Positions 18,818 to 27,790 are shown, numbered from the stretch's first letter. The stretch: 64,000 bases of DNA from Clostridia bacterium (GCA_900759015.1 CAAEUE010000015.1:1-64000); one strand, 5' to 3'. Notes: generated by a model from the letters alone, not told the origin. Numbers and translations are program-made.

Positions 18818-19184
18818 CATACTCTTTTATAACTACAATAATCATAAGCAAAACCGCTATTGAAATTACTGCGTATAAATATTTAAGAGTATCGATTTCT
18901 ACAATCTTATCAATTATTTGACAGTCGGGTGTCATCTCACAACTAACTTGTTCCCCTTCGTTTCCTGTCACCTCTAAAATAAGATTGCCATAACGATCCG
19001 TTTTAACAGTATATTCTTTAACTGCTTCCGGATCTGGTGATATAAGATGTCCTGCTTGCTGTATTTCGTAGCAGAAATCTGTTATGTCACCATAGTTTAG
19101 TGTTGCTTGCCTATTAAATAACACTGATGAGATAAAAAATATCATTACCATCCCAATCAATATTATAGGCACCCGCTTTTTCAT
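18795..19184 (-). CDS. Unknown small protein with two membrane segments
   Basis: A 129-residue protein with an N-terminal membrane anchor or uncleaved signal (MKKRVPIILIGMVMIFFISSVLF). A roughly 70-residue outside domain follows, holding two cysteines (CEMTPDC) that could pair. A second membrane helix (YAVISIAVLLMIIVVI) precedes the basic tail KEYAKKRIGT. AGGGAG lies before the ATG. I know no family for it. The layout, outside domain between two helices, suggests a small sensor or membrane-complex part, but this is only a guess. Confidence 0.65.
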   Translation of the reverse strand: MKKRVPIILIGMVMIFFISSVLFNRQATLNYGDITDFCYEIQQAGHLISPDPEAVKEYTVKTDRYGNLILEVTGNEGEQVSCEMTPDCQIIDKIVEIDTLKYLYAVISIAVLLMIIVVIKEYAKKRIGT

Positions 19185-19311
19185 AGAATCACTCCCTCTG
19201 ATTCCTAGGTAGAAAGCTTTTAATAAAGCATCGCTTTCTGTAGTTTACGGAGTAACAACTAGATTATATCATATATTGTCAATCTTGTATACATAATATT
19301 TTTGCTACTTT

Positions 19312-19340
19312 TTGACAAATCTTTACAATTTTGCTAAAAT
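19312..19340 (+). promoter_or_regulatory. Promoter of the gene at 19383
   Basis: -35 TTGACA (19312-19317), 17-nt spacer, -10 TAAAAT (19335-19340). Near-consensus. Confidence 0.75.
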
Positions 19341-19382
19341 TCTTAGTGACTAACTGTTGAAAAGCTATTATAAGGAGGTTTT

Positions 19383-19766
19383 ATGAGAAAACTACGGGAA
19401 CATCTAAAATTGTTTATAGGTGAAGTTTATCTTTTCTTTTGTAGTTCAGCTATTGGTTGTTGTTTACTCGATTCATTAGACCATATAAAGTATTATTTTA
19501 TGTCAGACGAGGAAAAAAAAGCATATGATGATAGAAGAATTCAGGATGAACTAATATTTAATTCTCTTATAAAACTATTAGATTTATCTGATGCTCTTTT
19601 AAATAACGATTTTGATAACATAGCTATATTAAAAAATAAAGTATTGTGGGATAATAAGGTAAATCAAATTCAACCAGATATTAATGTTATACTACAAATA
19701 GAAAACAAGGATGAATTAATATGTAAGCTTTGCGATGTATCCAATTCCTTATTGGATGAAATGTAA
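19383..19766 (+). CDS. Unknown 127-residue protein
   Basis: Not recognised. One of the few plus-strand genes, alone on its transcript: a near-consensus promoter lies upstream, AAGGAGG precedes the ATG by 4 nt, and a strong terminator follows. The N-terminus has a weakly hydrophobic stretch with CSSAIGCC that could touch the membrane. The rest is acidic and helical (EEKKAYDDRRIQDEL). No catalytic motif is seen. Confidence 0.65.
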   Translation: MRKLREHLKLFIGEVYLFFCSSAIGCCLLDSLDHIKYYFMSDEEKKAYDDRRIQDELIFNSLIKLLDLSDALLNNDFDNIAILKNKVLWDNKVNQIQPDINVILQIENKDELICKLCDVSNSLLDEM

Positions 19767-19774
19767 AACACTAT

Positions 19775-19812
19775 AAAAGCAGCTATAAAGTACATACTTT
19801 TAAGCTGCTTTT
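19775..19812. terminator. Bidirectional terminator between convergent genes
   Basis: Stem AAAAGCAGCT/AGCTGCTTTT, with TTTTTGTTTT on the plus side. It serves the gene at 19383 and the cation transporter gene at 19817. Confidence 0.9.
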
Positions 19813-19816
19813 TGTT

Positions 19817-20980
19817 TTAAATATATGATGTTTCAACTTTTATAACTGCAAAATATTTTTTACCTTTTTCATGTATTTTTTGTTGAACATTTTTTATAAT
19901 TTCTTCTTTATCATATTCTTTATCTCTTGGAACTACTAAATCAAAAATTAGGTTAACTCTTTTTCCTCCATCTGTCATTCTGAAATCATGTATAGAAAAC
20001 TCTGGATTTAATTCTTTTACTATTTTTTCTGTAAAATCTTTCATATCGTTTATTTCTTTATTATCTACAACTATTGGATCCATATGTATTGTTGTAATAC
20101 AATTAAATTTTTCAAATAAATCTTGTTCCATTTGATCTATTATATCATGAACCTTACAGATATCCCCATCTGCTGGAACTTCTGCATGGAAAGAAACGAT
20201 TTTCCTTCCCGGACCATAGTCATGAACCATAATATCATGTATTCCAGAAATCATATCATATTTTTTAGCTTCTTCTTCTATATCTTTTATAAACTCTGGA
20301 TCTGGCTTCATTCCCAATAATAAGTCTACTGTTTCTTTAATTGCTTTATATCCTGTAAATAGAATAAATACAGAGACTATTAAACTTGCATAACCATCTA
20401 TTGATATTCCACATAATTTAGCTACGACTGCTGATATTAGAACTACTAATGTAGATACAGAATCTGAAATACTATCATATGCATTTCCTTTAATAGCATT
20501 AGAATCTATTGTTTTGGCAATCTTTTTATAAAATAAAAATAGCCATAATTTTGTAAGTACTGCTATAACTAATATTATAATTGTAACATTATTTACTGCT
20601 GGAAGCTCTGGATGTATTATCTTATCTATTGAACTTTTTAATAATTCAAATCCAACCATTAAAATAATAATATCAACTATAAATGCTGTTATATATTCCA
20701 TTCTACCATGTCCCCATGGATGGTCTTTATCTATTTTCTTTTGTGATATTTTAAATCCTATCATTGTTACTACTGAAGATCCAACATCTGTAATATTATT
20801 TAATGCATCAGATATAATAGAAATTGAATTTGCAATTATTCCTATAACAAGTTTTACTATTGAAAGTAAAATATTAACTACAATTCCTGTAGCACTCGAA
20901 AGCATTCCATACTTTCCTCTTGTTTCTAAATTGCTAACATCATTATCTTTTATGAATAATTTTATTAATAAATTTGTCAT
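19817..20980 (-). CDS. Cation diffusion facilitator transporter
   Basis: A 387-residue membrane transporter for divalent metals such as zinc or manganese in exchange for protons. The metal-site motifs are SISIISDALNNITDVGSS near 55 and DHPWGHGRMEY near 90; the partner site SISDSVST lies near 175. Six membrane helices occupy about 25-225. The cytoplasmic domain is long, with HDIMVHDYGPGRKIVSFHAEVP followed by an extra module to the end, as in the MMT1/FieF-like subgroup. GGAGGG precedes the ATG at 20980. The metal specificity cannot be read from sequence. Confidence 0.92.
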   Translation of the reverse strand: MTNLLIKLFIKDNDVSNLETRGKYGMLSSATGIVVNILLSIVKLVIGIIANSISIISDALNNITDVGSSVVTMIGFKISQKKIDKDHPWGHGRMEYITAFIVDIIILMVGFELLKSSIDKIIHPELPAVNNVTIIILVIAVLTKLWLFLFYKKIAKTIDSNAIKGNAYDSISDSVSTLVVLISAVVAKLCGISIDGYASLIVSVFILFTGYKAIKETVDLLLGMKPDPEFIKDIEEEAKKYDMISGIHDIMVHDYGPGRKIVSFHAEVPADGDICKVHDIIDQMEQDLFEKFNCITTIHMDPIVVDNKEINDMKDFTEKIVKELNPEFSIHDFRMTDGGKRVNLIFDLVVPRDKEYDKEEIIKNVQQKIHEKGKKYFAVIKVETSYI

Positions 20981-21078
20981 TTTGTTTCCCTCCATTTTTG
21001 TGCTAACTAGTTATACCATATTTTATTTTTTTATACAAGAATTTATTAATTAAAATTGTTAGTTTAATAGAATGTGCA

Positions 21079-21108
21079 TAAAAACCGCCGTTATCTAAAA
21101 TAACAGCG
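21079..21108 (-). terminator. Terminator of the 21130-23450 unit
   Basis: Minus-strand hairpin CGCTGTTAT/ATAACGGCG with a 5-nt loop and one G-U pair, followed by GTTTTTATG. Confidence 0.8.
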
Positions 21109-21129
21109 ACTAAATTTAAATATTAAATC

Positions 21130-21786
21130 TTAAAATCTTGCATCACTATCATGACTATCTAAATCTTGTAATTCTTTATATAATTCTTCTCTTCTTGCTT
21201 GTTTTGCTCTTTCTATTCTTTGTCTTTCTTGATACTTGGCTCTTGCTTGACGTACAGCAGGCATATTATGAACATAGGTTCCGATAAAATTATCAAATAT
21301 TTTTCCAAAACTTCCGTCTGGAGTAGTTTCTATTCCACCAACATAATTACCACAAGGCACATCTGGATTGTCTACTAATCCTCTCTCGATATATGATTTG
21401 ACTCTACTTCTATTTAATAACTCTACCATTACACAACTAACATATTCATCATTTGTTCTTAACAGAGTGGGTTCAACTCCCATTCTTATAGTCCAGCCTC
21501 TGTGTCTTGAATCATTGTTGTCAAACATTATTGTATCGCCTTGATTATACCAACTAACTTTTCCAGTATATACCTTATATCCATTTATATTTTCTGGTAT
21601 TGTTTCTAATACTAATCTTGTAGAATCATAAGGTTTTCTAGAGTCTGGCTTTTCCATATAATCTATTTGTAATTTTCCATCATCTGTTATTTCTCTTAAA
21701 ACATGTGCTGCTTCATTATCTGTTTCTGGATCATTATAACGTGTTACCTTTTTGGTCTTTTTTCTAAATAAATCTAAAAATCCCAT
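21130..21786 (-). CDS. Unknown 218-residue protein, second gene of a two-gene unit
   Basis: Not recognised. It starts with MGFLDLFRKKTKK, an amphipathic basic head common in membrane-associated proteins. A beta-rich middle with several Gly/Asp turns follows, then a charged helical tail rich in Arg and Lys (ARAKYQERQRIERAKQARRE). It could bind nucleic acid or membrane through these ends. The ATG at 21786 has AGGGAG 8 nt upstream; a GTG three codons earlier is less likely. It follows the 543-residue gene by about 30 nt and a terminator ends the unit. Confidence 0.65.
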   Translation of the reverse strand: MGFLDLFRKKTKKVTRYNDPETDNEAAHVLREITDDGKLQIDYMEKPDSRKPYDSTRLVLETIPENINGYKVYTGKVSWYNQGDTIMFDNNDSRHRGWTIRMGVEPTLLRTNDEYVSCVMVELLNRSRVKSYIERGLVDNPDVPCGNYVGGIETTPDGSFGKIFDNFIGTYVHNMPAVRQARAKYQERQRIERAKQARREELYKELQDLDSHDSDARF

Positions 21787-21818
21787 TCGTATCACTCCCT
21801 AAATCCTATTTTGTGTAT

Positions 21819-23450
21819 TTATTCGCCTTGTTGTAATTCAACTTCTGCACTAGTTTGTTCTCTGTTCTCTATAGATTGTTTCCTTTTTCTTTGTGATGAA
21901 ACAATAGTTATAAGAAAAGGATTTATTTTTCCTGACAATATACCTGACATTCTTTGTTTCCAATTTTTAGTATGATATATTCTAACAGGTCTTCTTTGTT
22001 CTATTCTTTTACTTAATTGTTTTTTAGTTGTTTTCTCATTTTCTACATATTTTACAGGTCTTGCTTTTTCTCCAGATGGAGATTTTAATTCTCTTGCTAA
22101 TGGAATGTTTTCTAATTTTTCTTTACTTTTCAAAAATTCTTCTAATTGTTCTGTAGGCACAATAACTGTTGCATCCCCATATGAATATCTCTTTCCTCCG
22201 TCTTTATCTTTATTATAAAAACACTCTAAAATTGCAAAATCTTTTCTTGGATATATAAAGATTGCATGTCCTTCATATGCTTTTCCTTTTGTTCCCCTAT
22301 ATGCTATTGGTTGTTCATCATAACTATAGAATATTGCTTTCTTTTCTTCAGGTGATATAAAATTCACTTTATACTTTGCTAATCTATCAATTTGTGGTGG
22401 ATCCTCTTTTTCTAATAGTTCATCTGGCTTTCTTACTTTTTCAAATAATTTTTTAACTGTTAAATCTCCTTCTTGAAATTCATCTAATACATCGTCCTTA
22501 ACTTTAAAGTTATTTGGAAGAACTAGCTTCCTAAGTCGTGCAACATCTGAACTTAATTCCTTCGCTGAATATGAAACATATTTATATTTACCATCTTCTT
22601 TTGATTCTAATTTTCCTTTAAATTTTATTTTTCTAGAATCACCTAATAAATCTGATACTTCACTTAATTGGTTAAAAACTACTTCTACACTTTGTACTTC
22701 AGTTTCAGAAAGTTCTCCATTTGTAAGATTTACCTGTATAAAATTCTTTAATCTATATCCAGCTATTAATAACCAATTATCAATATTTAATTTATCTTTA
22801 AATCTACTCATATCTTCCATTATTTCTGATACACTGTTCATTCTAAATTCAATATTATTATCTGGATTATTATCTAAATCAACATCTGGAGTATTTCTAA
22901 TTGCATTGGTAAGTGCTTTATATTCTACTATTTCTGCCAAACGATTAGGTAATATTTTCTTTAAATCTGAAGTCATTAAAATTCCTGCTAGATCCATAAA
23001 TAAATTTTCATCTTCAAAAATTTTATCATATTTTGGATTTCCTAGTTTTACTTCTTTTGCCTCAGGTATCAATCCTTTTGAAGAAGAATATTCTACAACT
23101 TTTGATACACCATTTTCTTGAGCTAACATATATATAGTTGTATTAGGTCTATCTTTTAATAGATCTTTTATTATCGAAATATATTTTTGTAATTCCTGTT
23201 CTTCCAAAGGCATATCTTTATAACAAGCTAATTGATAAGTTAAATATTTATTCATATCTATATATTTTTCATTTTTTTTAATAAAGTCCTTGTATACTTG
23301 TGAATTATTTTCTACGATTTCTGTCATTCCTGATTTTACTGCTAATTCACTTAAATCAACTCTTCCGTTACTTATTACATTTAAGTTTTCAACACTGCAT
23401 ATTACTTGAGGGAATAATCTTAATAAATCTTTTAATTTTATATCACTCAT
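21819..23450 (-). CDS. Unknown 543-residue protein, first gene of a two-gene unit
   Basis: Not recognised. The first 330 residues look helical, with many Leu/Lys/Asp stretches and no membrane segment. A beta-rich region near 370-440 holds AIAYRGTKGKAYEGHAIFIYPRKDFAILECF-like strands (here PIAYRGTKGKAYEGHA). A very basic tail follows: RIEQRRPVRIYHTKNWKQR and SSQRKRKQ. GGAGG precedes the ATG by 9 nt. The pairing with 21130 suggests the two products act together. The basic ends would suit RNA or membrane contact; there is no direct evidence. Confidence 0.65.
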   Translation of the reverse strand: MSDIKLKDLLRLFPQVICSVENLNVISNGRVDLSELAVKSGMTEIVENNSQVYKDFIKKNEKYIDMNKYLTYQLACYKDMPLEEQELQKYISIIKDLLKDRPNTTIYMLAQENGVSKVVEYSSSKGLIPEAKEVKLGNPKYDKIFEDENLFMDLAGILMTSDLKKILPNRLAEIVEYKALTNAIRNTPDVDLDNNPDNNIEFRMNSVSEIMEDMSRFKDKLNIDNWLLIAGYRLKNFIQVNLTNGELSETEVQSVEVVFNQLSEVSDLLGDSRKIKFKGKLESKEDGKYKYVSYSAKELSSDVARLRKLVLPNNFKVKDDVLDEFQEGDLTVKKLFEKVRKPDELLEKEDPPQIDRLAKYKVNFISPEEKKAIFYSYDEQPIAYRGTKGKAYEGHAIFIYPRKDFAILECFYNKDKDGGKRYSYGDATVIVPTEQLEEFLKSKEKLENIPLARELKSPSGEKARPVKYVENEKTTKKQLSKRIEQRRPVRIYHTKNWKQRMSGILSGKINPFLITIVSSQRKRKQSIENREQTSAEVELQQGE

Positions 23451-23553
23451 CTTCTTTTTCCTCCATTAATACTATAGTTAATTATACCATGATTTTCTCA
23501 TTTTGTAAATTTATGTAAACGTTACTGCTTGTTGTATATTCTCGTAATAATGC

Positions 23554-23579
23554 AAAAACAGAAACCCATATGGTTCCTG
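23554..23579 (-). terminator. Terminator after def
   Basis: Minus-strand stem CAGGAACC/GGTTTCTG with a short loop, followed by TTTTTGC. Confidence 0.7.
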
Positions 23580-23593
23580 CCTACACATTATCT

Positions 23594-24124
23594 TTATAAA
23601 TTATATTTCTTCCTATTTTCTTTTGTTGCAAAACCATCCTTATCTGTAACTCTATTTAATAATGTAAATCCGTCTAGGTGGTCACATTCATGCTGAATAA
23701 GTCTAGCAAAAAATCCATGTATCTCCTTTTCTATTTTTTCTCCTTGTTCATTGTAATATTGTAAGGTAATATGTTTAAATCTTTCAATTTTACCAGCTAT
23801 TGCAGGTACACTTAAACAAGCTTCAAATTGTATATCTGTTTCATCTGATGATTTCTCCCATTGTGGATTTATCATAGCAGTTAATGGTATATCCTCTGCA
23901 TCATTATATCTTACATTTTCCTTTTTGGCTCCAACTACTATAATTCTTTTGTTAATACCAATTTGTGGTGCAGCAATACCAAATCCCACCCCATCTTCGA
24001 GAGTTGTTTTTAAATCATCTATAACATCTAAAACATCATTATTGATATTTGTTATATCAACTTCTTCTGAAATTTTATTAAGTACTGGATCTCCTACTTC
24101 TCTTACTTTTATTATTTTTCCCAT
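23594..24124 (-). CDS. def: Peptide deformylase
   Basis: A 176-residue metalloenzyme that removes the formyl group from new proteins. The three motifs are GFGIAAPQIG near 48 (motif 1), EACLSVP near 102 (motif 2, with Ala where Gly is usual) and QHECDHLDG near 143 (motif 3). The Cys of motif 2 and both His of motif 3 are the metal ligands and are intact. An AAGGAG ribosome site precedes the ATG. It stands alone between two terminators. Confidence 0.95.
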   Translation of the reverse strand: MGKIIKVREVGDPVLNKISEEVDITNINNDVLDVIDDLKTTLEDGVGFGIAAPQIGINKRIIVVGAKKENVRYNDAEDIPLTAMINPQWEKSSDETDIQFEACLSVPAIAGKIERFKHITLQYYNEQGEKIEKEIHGFFARLIQHECDHLDGFTLLNRVTDKDGFATKENRKKYNL

Positions 24125-24173
24125 AGCTTTCTCCTTTATTTCTATTTATTAAATTATATCATTTTCATAAAAA

Positions 24174-24222
24174 AAAGCAAAGAACGGTATTGTTTCTATT
24201 ACAATACCGTTCCTCGCTTTTA
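24174..24222. terminator. Bidirectional-looking terminator before def
   Basis: Stem AAAGC-AAAGAACGGTATTG/CAATACCGTTC-GCTTT with flanking A/T runs; it ends the transcript of the gene at 24220. Confidence 0.85.
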
Positions 24223-24537
24223 ATACAGATGACCCTCGATAGAGTCGCCTTCAAGCATCCATGCCAAATGTGGATACATAAAAAGCTCGCTGTCTTTATA
24301 AGGCATGGCGCCCTGAAACTCTTCGTAATCATCTCCTGTGTCAATATCTGAGATAATCCATCTTTTGTTTTCATCTAATCTCATTTTCCGAAAAACCGGT
24401 CCAGCCGGATTTGGAAAAGCATAAGGAGTAGAAAACCAAAATCCTTCCTTGCCATCCAATAATTCCGGTTTGTTTAATAACTCTTTAAGTGTTACAGTTG
24501 GTGCACTTAAAATTGCTTTAACTTTCTCTGTTTTCAT
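24220..24537 (-). CDS. Unknown 105-residue protein
   Basis: Not recognised. The small soluble protein has KAILSAPTVTLKELLNKPEL, then an aromatic and Pro-rich middle (WFSTPYAFPNPAGPVF), and ends with MLEGDSIEGHLY. GGAGG lies before the ATG. Its codons use clearly more G and C than def or the LysR gene on either side, which suggests a different origin or expression class. It has its own terminator. Confidence 0.65.
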   Translation of the reverse strand: MKTEKVKAILSAPTVTLKELLNKPELLDGKEGFWFSTPYAFPNPAGPVFRKMRLDENKRWIISDIDTGDDYEEFQGAMPYKDSELFMYPHLAWMLEGDSIEGHLY

Positions 24538-24651
24538 TTCTTTTCCTCCTATATTATTATGAAAACATTGTATTTTTAGTTACATTTACAATTATAGTCA
24601 CTTTTATAGATTATGTAAAATACAAATAAGTAATGCAGATATAACCAACTG

Positions 24652-25530
24652 TTATACCTGCAAAAACTCATTTTTCATTATTTTAATTAAATCTTTTAAT
24701 TCTTTAAACTTATTTTCTTTATTTATATATATGCCAAATTCCATTGGTTCAAACTCAAAATCTGTTTTTAAGATGGCTAATTTATTTTCTTTTAATTCAT
24801 CTTTTATATATTCTTTTGTTATAAGTCCGATACTATCTTCAGTTTTTAGAATTCCAAGCATTGTTGTATATGTAATATTTTTAATATTTTCCATACCATC
24901 TGTTAGGTTTAATTCTTTCATTAAATTTATAGTAGTAATTGATGTTCTCTTTGGAGTATATATCTTCTCTTTTGATAACTGCTCTTTGTTAAAAATTTTA
25001 TCTTTATATTTTGAATTAGTATTAATTACAAATATATCATGCAATAGGCCTAATTTAATAAATTCAATCTTGTTTGTATTATATACACTTTCGTCAACCT
25101 TTTTAGAAAGTACAATATCAAGCTTTTGATTTTCTAACATATTTAACATATCATTAAATGTTTCATTCGTTACTTCTATTTGGCTAGTTGGATTCAATTT
25201 ATAATATTCTGCGATACATTTTCCAAACATTCTACTAAGCATTGTAACATGTGAACCTAAATGTATATTTCTAATACTAGTAAATTTTCTTTCGGCATTA
25301 TATATTTTTATTATAGGCTCTTCTACCTCACTAAATAATTCTCTGCCTTTGTCTGTTAGCTCCATTCCATATTTATTTCTTTTAAATAAAGTAACACCTA
25401 ATTGATCTTCCAAATTCTTTATATGCTTTGTTACTGCTGGTTGAGATATATTTAGTTTTTCACTTGCTTTAGTTATATTTTCTTCTTTTGCTACAAAAAT
25501 AAATATTTTATATAATTCTAAATTAATCAT
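24652..25530 (-). CDS. LysR-family transcriptional regulator
   Basis: A 292-residue regulator. The first 60 residues form the winged helix-turn-helix (YKIFIFVAKEENITKASEKLN, SQPAVTKHIKNLEDQLG, LFKRNKYGMELTDKG). The rest is the substrate-binding-like effector domain. The start at 25530 overlaps the stop of the methyltransferase gene as ATGA, behind GGGGA. That overlap indicates co-translation with an Rsm22-like gene, an odd partner, because LysR genes usually face a divergent target. The ligand is unknown. Confidence 0.9.
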   Translation of the reverse strand: MINLELYKIFIFVAKEENITKASEKLNISQPAVTKHIKNLEDQLGVTLFKRNKYGMELTDKGRELFSEVEEPIIKIYNAERKFTSIRNIHLGSHVTMLSRMFGKCIAEYYKLNPTSQIEVTNETFNDMLNMLENQKLDIVLSKKVDESVYNTNKIEFIKLGLLHDIFVINTNSKYKDKIFNKEQLSKEKIYTPKRTSITTINLMKELNLTDGMENIKNITYTTMLGILKTEDSIGLITKEYIKDELKENKLAILKTDFEFEPMEFGIYINKENKFKELKDLIKIMKNEFLQV

Positions 25531-26471
25531 ATCAAATCCCCACACTTTAATTTTTTTATTTTCTTAAATAAATCTTTTTCTTTCTTCGTTATTGTTTTCT
25601 CTTCTATACTTCCATTGTTGCATAATTTAACTTTTATAAAGCCACTAGAAATGTTAGGATGTCTTAATATTCTAGCACCACTATTATCTATTTTATCTCT
25701 TGAAATTGCTATATAAGAAAATTTTTCGTCTTCATATGGTACATCTGCATCTTTTACAAATTTATGAACTTTACTTCGTTCTACTCTAACTGTAGAATGG
25801 CACCAATCATCTACTGGCAAACTACATTCTGTCTGACAAGTACATGGTGCTATTATATTCAAGTTACTTTCTATTGCTAACCTTTGTACTTTTCTTATAT
25901 TATTAAATCCTTCTGGAGTTCCTGGTTCTATAAATATTACTAACATCTTAAAAGCTTGTAAGATTTCTTTTATTACTTTTTCTTTGCTCGCTTCTTTAAG
26001 CTCATTTATCATATATGAAGTTATTATTAAATCCGCTTTATCATTAATATTGCTTTGAACTATATCTTGATTCTTCCACTTTATATTGTTATGACCTTCT
26101 AATAATTTTTTAGCCATATTCTCCATTTCTTTTTCACGCTCTATGCAAGTAATTTCTTCTACATCTATATTGCTAAGTACAGCCCATTCACCTGCTCCAG
26201 TTCCTGAACCTATATCTAACACTGTTTTTATATTAGGATTATATCTTTTTACAGTCTCTTCTAGTGCCTTATTAATTGCACAAAAAGTAGCCGGCATCCT
26301 AATAATAGAATAAGCAAGAACCTCTAGATCTTTATTCAATAAACTTTGCCCTGTTCTTTTAGCATTCATATACCTATCACTTAAAATTTTTGCAGTATCC
26401 CTTAAATCTGTCAGCTTTATATTATTTATTTCATTTGCTATTTTATCTTCTAATTCATCTGGTATTCTCAT
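25527..26471 (-). CDS. Rsm22-like methyltransferase (small ribosomal subunit)
   Basis: A 314-residue SAM-dependent methyltransferase. The SAM-binding motif VLDIGSGTGAGEWA lies near 85, followed by acidic EITCIEREKEM near 105. The Rsm22 hallmark is a cysteine cluster near 205-222 (PCTCQTECSLPVDDWCHSTVR) that in the family holds an iron-sulfur cluster or zinc, followed by RSKVHKFVKDADVPYEDEKFSYI. The family acts in assembly of the small ribosomal subunit, best known from mitochondria. GGAGG precedes the ATG. It is coupled to a LysR gene. Confidence 0.85.
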   Translation of the reverse strand: MRIPDELEDKIANEINNIKLTDLRDTAKILSDRYMNAKRTGQSLLNKDLEVLAYSIIRMPATFCAINKALEETVKRYNPNIKTVLDIGSGTGAGEWAVLSNIDVEEITCIEREKEMENMAKKLLEGHNNIKWKNQDIVQSNINDKADLIITSYMINELKEASKEKVIKEILQAFKMLVIFIEPGTPEGFNNIRKVQRLAIESNLNIIAPCTCQTECSLPVDDWCHSTVRVERSKVHKFVKDADVPYEDEKFSYIAISRDKIDNSGARILRHPNISSGFIKVKLCNNGSIEEKTITKKEKDLFKKIKKLKCGDLI

Positions 26472-26486
26472 TATTCCTCCATTTTA

Positions 26487-26563
26487 TGAACTTTAGGGAC
26501 AAAACTTAAAGTTCATTTTTTATGTTACCTTTTTGAACTTTTAGGACCGTCCCCTAAGTTCAA
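26487..26563 (-). repeat. REP-like palindromes 2a and 2b
   Basis: Two adjacent decayed units: TGAACTTTA/TTAAAGTTCA around GGGACAAAAC (26487-26515), and TTGAACTTTTAGG/CCTAAGTTCAA around ACCGTCC (26533-26563). The second supplies the last codons of the RdgB-like gene. Confidence 0.7.
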
Positions 26564-27157
26564 GCTTGATAAAATAAATTTTATCACATCATCATCTTTT
26601 GCATTTTTATTTTTGTACTCATCTTTTTCTTCTCTAGTTAAATCTACAAAATATTTACCAGTGTCTGGCAATACACTTATAGAGTCTAAAGGATAACCTT
26701 CATTTAAAATTGGCGATGGTTTTCCTACAAAATAAAAATCTCCTTTTGACCAAGTAAAAGTTTGTACATCTTTTCCATCATATATAGCCATTCCATAAAC
26801 CCATTTTGCTTTTAAATTCTTGCCATATTTTTTTACTAACCCTGTATAGTATTCTATCATTTCTTTATCTGATAATCTTTTACCATGAACTCTTCTTACA
26901 TGTGTTCCCGGTTGATCTGCTTCATCTATACCTTCTATAAAAAGGCTATTGTCCATCCCAATCGTTGGTACTTTTACAAATTCATAATACCCTTTAGCTT
27001 TTATTATAGCATTCTCTATGGAATTTTTTCCATTTTCTTCTACAGAATCAGCTATATTTAAGTCATTTAATGTTTTTAAATTAATCCCATTTTCTTCTAG
27101 TCTATTAGCATATATTTTTACTTTAGCTGGATTGTTTGTTGCAAATAATACTTCCAT
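26525..27157 (-). CDS. RdgB/HAM1-like non-canonical purine NTP pyrophosphatase
   Basis: A 210-residue house-cleaning enzyme that hydrolyses ITP, dITP or XTP to the monophosphate. The opening FATNNPAKVKIYANRL is the family's substrate loop. TIGMDNSLFIEGI near 66 replaces the usual DDSGL, and PGTHVRRVHG near 83 takes the place of PGxYSAR. These deviations place it in a divergent branch. The last 11 residues (NLGDGPKSSKR) are encoded by a REP-like repeat, so the natural C-terminus has been altered. AGGAGG precedes the ATG. Confidence 0.78.
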   Translation of the reverse strand: MEVLFATNNPAKVKIYANRLEENGINLKTLNDLNIADSVEENGKNSIENAIIKAKGYYEFVKVPTIGMDNSLFIEGIDEADQPGTHVRRVHGKRLSDKEMIEYYTGLVKKYGKNLKAKWVYGMAIYDGKDVQTFTWSKGDFYFVGKPSPILNEGYPLDSISVLPDTGKYFVDLTREEKDEYKNKNAKDDDVIKFILSSLNLGDGPKSSKR

Positions 27158-27167
27158 TTTCTCCTCC

Positions 27168-27270
27168 TTCGGGATTTGGGAACATTCCTCATATTTAGTA
27201 CATTCCTCGGATTTTAGAAAGTTCCTTCTATTTAGTACGTTCCTCGGGATTTAGGGACGTTCCTTTTTTC
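27168..27270 (-). repeat. Decayed REP-like repeat cluster 3
   Basis: About 100 bases with four diverged copies of the motif (GGGATTTGGGAACATTCC, ATTTAGTACATTCC, ATTTTAGAAAGTTCC, GGGATTTAGGGACGTTCC). The palindromic arms are partly lost. Confidence 0.65.
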
Positions 27271-27304
27271 CCTTTTTTAATTTTTATTCTAATATTTTGC
27301 ACAT

Positions 27305-27700
27305 TTAATAATTCCAAATTCCTAAATGTCCTTTTGCTTGTATTGCTTCTATTTTTCTTATATCTTTTAATACCCAAGCATATCTACCAACAGCATATTC
27401 CCCACATTTATATTCTGTTGGATTTTCTGTTTTTATTTTATTTATAAATTCTTCATCCATATAAATACAATCAACTAAATTACATTTTGCAATTATATAT
27501 CCATATTTTATATCTTTATCTTTTAATAAATTAACCAGTTCTTGTATTCTTTTGTCATTTTTTGGAATCTTTTTTAAACTAGTATGAATGTATAACTCGC
27601 CTCTATAGTTTGTTTTCCAACTTCTTGTTTCGATATATTTTACTTTTTCTTTAATTAAACTTCCCCATGGCTCCATTAGTGATAAAACTTTCATTTCCAT
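27305..27700 (-). CDS. ASCH-domain protein
   Basis: A 131-residue protein of the PUA-like ASCH family. The signature G/E-x-K-x-x-E-x-R appears as KEKVKYIETRSWKTNYRG near 18-35, with LSLMEPWGSLI just before. The end GHLGIWNY closes the barrel. ASCH proteins are thought to bind RNA, and some hydrolyse modified cytidines. AGGAAG lies before the ATG. REP-like repeats flank it on both sides. Confidence 0.8.
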   Translation of the reverse strand: MEMKVLSLMEPWGSLIKEKVKYIETRSWKTNYRGELYIHTSLKKIPKNDKRIQELVNLLKDKDIKYGYIIAKCNLVDCIYMDEEFINKIKTENPTEYKCGEYAVGRYAWVLKDIRKIEAIQAKGHLGIWNY

Positions 27701-27724
27701 CTACTTCCTAATTAATATATTTAC

Positions 27725-27775
27725 AGGGATTTAAGGAACGTCCCCAAATCCCTACCAAAATCCATAACTAAATCC
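27725..27775 (-). repeat. REP-like palindrome 4
   Basis: AGGGATTT/AAATCCCT around AAGGAACGTCCCC (27725-27753), then two partial arms (AAATCC, TAAATCCCT). The core is identical to unit 1. Confidence 0.85.
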
Positions 27776-27790
27776 CTACTTAAATTTTGA

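Noticed and set aside
24165..24374. 69-residue minus-strand frame overlapping the gene at 24220
   Set aside because: It overlaps a better frame with a ribosome site and runs through a terminator hairpin.
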